A stretch of DNA of 7,362 nucleotides from assembly GCA_946477805.1 (NCBI GenBank), contig CAMKZP010000179.1, positions 1 to 7,362 on the forward strand, given 5' to 3'. Shown here one piece after another: positions 6,643 through 7,362 of this stretch (positions are counted from its first letter, which is position 1; each line of letters starts with the position of its first letter). The notes below the pieces were generated by a model. That model saw only the letters and a program-made list of their open reading frames with translations, was not told the origin of the DNA and made no database searches. Origin of the DNA: an uncultured Enterobacter sp. (lineage in GTDB: Bacteria > Pseudomonadota > Gammaproteobacteria > Enterobacterales > Enterobacteriaceae). The position numbers and the translations under genes were made by a program.

Positions 6643-7327
6643 ATGAGCTTACGTGAAAAAACCATCAGCGGCGCCAAGTGGTCAGCCATGGCCACCATCG
6701 TCATCATCGGCCTGGGCCTGGTGCAGATGACGGTGCTGGCGCGCATTATTGATAATCACCAGTTCGGCCTGCTGACCGTCTCGCTGGTGATCATCGCGCT
6801 GGCCGATACGCTGTCTGACTTTGGTATTGCCAACTCGATTATCCAGCGCAAGGAGATAAGCCACCTCGAGCTGACCACGCTCTACTGGCTGAACGTCGGG
6901 CTGGGGATAGTGGTGTTCGCGCTGGTGTTCCTGCTGAGCGAGACCATTGCCCGCGTGCTGCACAACCCGGATCTCGCGCCGCTGATGCGCACGCTGTCGT
7001 TTGCGTTCGTGGCGATCCCGCACGGGCAGCAGTTCCGCGCGCTGATGCAAAAAGAGCTGGAATTCAACAAGATCGGTATGATTGAAACCAGCGCCGTGCT
7101 GGCGGGCTTTACCTTTACCGTGGTCAGCGCCCACTTCTGGCCGCTGGCGATGACCGCTATTCTCGGCTATCTGGTGAACTCCGCCGTACGCACGCTGCTG
7201 TTTGGTTTCTTTGGCCGCAAGATTTACCGCCCGGGGCTGCATTTCTCCCTGGCGTCCGTCTCCTCCAACCTGCGCTTTGGCGCGTGGCTGACCGCCGACA
7301 GCATCATCAACTACGTCAATACCAACC
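6643..7327 (+). CDS. wzxC: Colanic acid repeat-unit flippase WzxC, 5' part
   Basis: WzxC flips the undecaprenyl-diphosphate-linked colanic acid repeat unit from the cytoplasmic to the periplasmic face of the inner membrane, ahead of polymerisation. It belongs to the polysaccharide transporter (PST/MOP) superfamily. The start MSLREKTISGAKWSA matches E. coli WzxC. 228 genomic codons are present of about 492 expected. Hydrophobic helices are visible at about 12-34, 41-60, 80-101, 115-135 and further on to about 187, followed by FGRKIYRPGLHFSLAS and FGAWLTADSIINYVNTN. The frame stays open to the window edge, but the codons after Asn228 are adapter, not gene. Base 7327 is probably the first base of the next Leu codon. 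ATG 6643 is one base after the wcaJ TAA and has no clear Shine-Dalgarno, so expression likely depends on wcaJ translation. Confidence 0.95.
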
Positions 7328-7362
7328 CTGTCTCTTATACACATCTCCGAGCCCACGAGACA
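7328..7362. other. Sequencing adapter: Tn5 mosaic end plus Nextera read-2 sequence
   Basis: Bases 7328-7346 are CTGTCTCTTATACACATCT, the 19-base Tn5 mosaic end used in Nextera libraries. They are followed directly by CCGAGCCCACGAGAC (7347-7361), the read-2 adapter; the last base is probably the first index base. This is library DNA and not a transposon in the organism: the IS50 end in nature is not followed by this sequence, and wzxC homology stops exactly at the junction. Read on the minus strand it encodes MGSEMCIRDR, a peptide known as a contaminant in protein databases. Confidence 0.97.

Noticed and set aside
5292..6746. 484-codon open frame on the minus strand opposite wcaJ and early wzxC
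   Set aside because: It is in exact codon register with wcaJ, so it stays open simply because the GC-rich wcaJ avoids TTA, CTA and TCA codons. Its translation is rich in His, Arg and Gln with no domain, and wcaJ is a complete, conserved gene.
7328..7346. Tn5/IS50 mosaic end suggesting a natural transposon insertion in wzxC
   Set aside because: It is followed by the synthetic read-2 adapter, not by IS50 or Tn5 genes, and sits exactly at the sequence end.
6682..7356. 224-codon minus-strand frame beginning MGSEMCIRDR
   Set aside because: Its first residues are translated from the Nextera adapter and the rest is antisense to wzxC. It is an artefact.
1..7362. A novel defence, mobile or biosynthetic system
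   Set aside because: All coding space is taken by seven recognised colanic acid genes in their standard order. There is no foreign gene, integrase, CRISPR array or unexplained gap over 300 bases.

Overview
The window is a contiguous piece of the colanic acid (M-antigen) exopolysaccharide cluster of an enterobacterium, all on the + strand, in the order known from Escherichia coli: fcl (3' part), gmm (wcaH), wcaI, cpsB (manC), cpsG (manB), wcaJ, wzxC (5' part). Every protein reads as a close relative of the E. coli K-12 protein, with the same length where complete. Third codon positions are clearly more GC-rich than in E. coli. The cpsB-cpsG gap carries a REP-type palindrome (GCCCGG...CCGGGC) of the form I associate with Enterobacter, Klebsiella, Citrobacter and Lelliottia. 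An Enterobacter-like member of the Enterobacteriaceae is therefore my best guess; genus is inference.

Layout. Bases 1-2230 hold fcl, gmm and wcaI, joined by stop/start overlaps. cpsB follows wcaI after 3 bases. A gap of about 110 bases with the REP palindrome and a small inverted repeat leads to cpsG. A 99-base gap with a long GC-rich hairpin leads to wcaJ. wzxC starts one base after the wcaJ stop and runs to the right edge.

How the genes work together. CpsG makes mannose-1-phosphate and CpsB makes GDP-mannose. Gmd (not in the window) and Fcl convert GDP-mannose to GDP-L-fucose, and Gmm hydrolyses GDP-mannose or GDP-glucose. WcaJ starts the repeat unit by putting glucose-1-phosphate on undecaprenyl phosphate, WcaI adds a following sugar, and WzxC flips the finished lipid-linked unit across the inner membrane.

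Two things are abnormal. First, cpsB has a net 4-base deletion near its 3' end: the last 24 residues are replaced by 34 unrelated ones and the stop falls inside the REP element. Second, the last 35 bases are not genomic: 7328-7361 are a Tn5 mosaic end plus the Nextera read-2 adapter, so the window ends at an untrimmed contig edge. I see no previously undescribed system; the cluster is well known.
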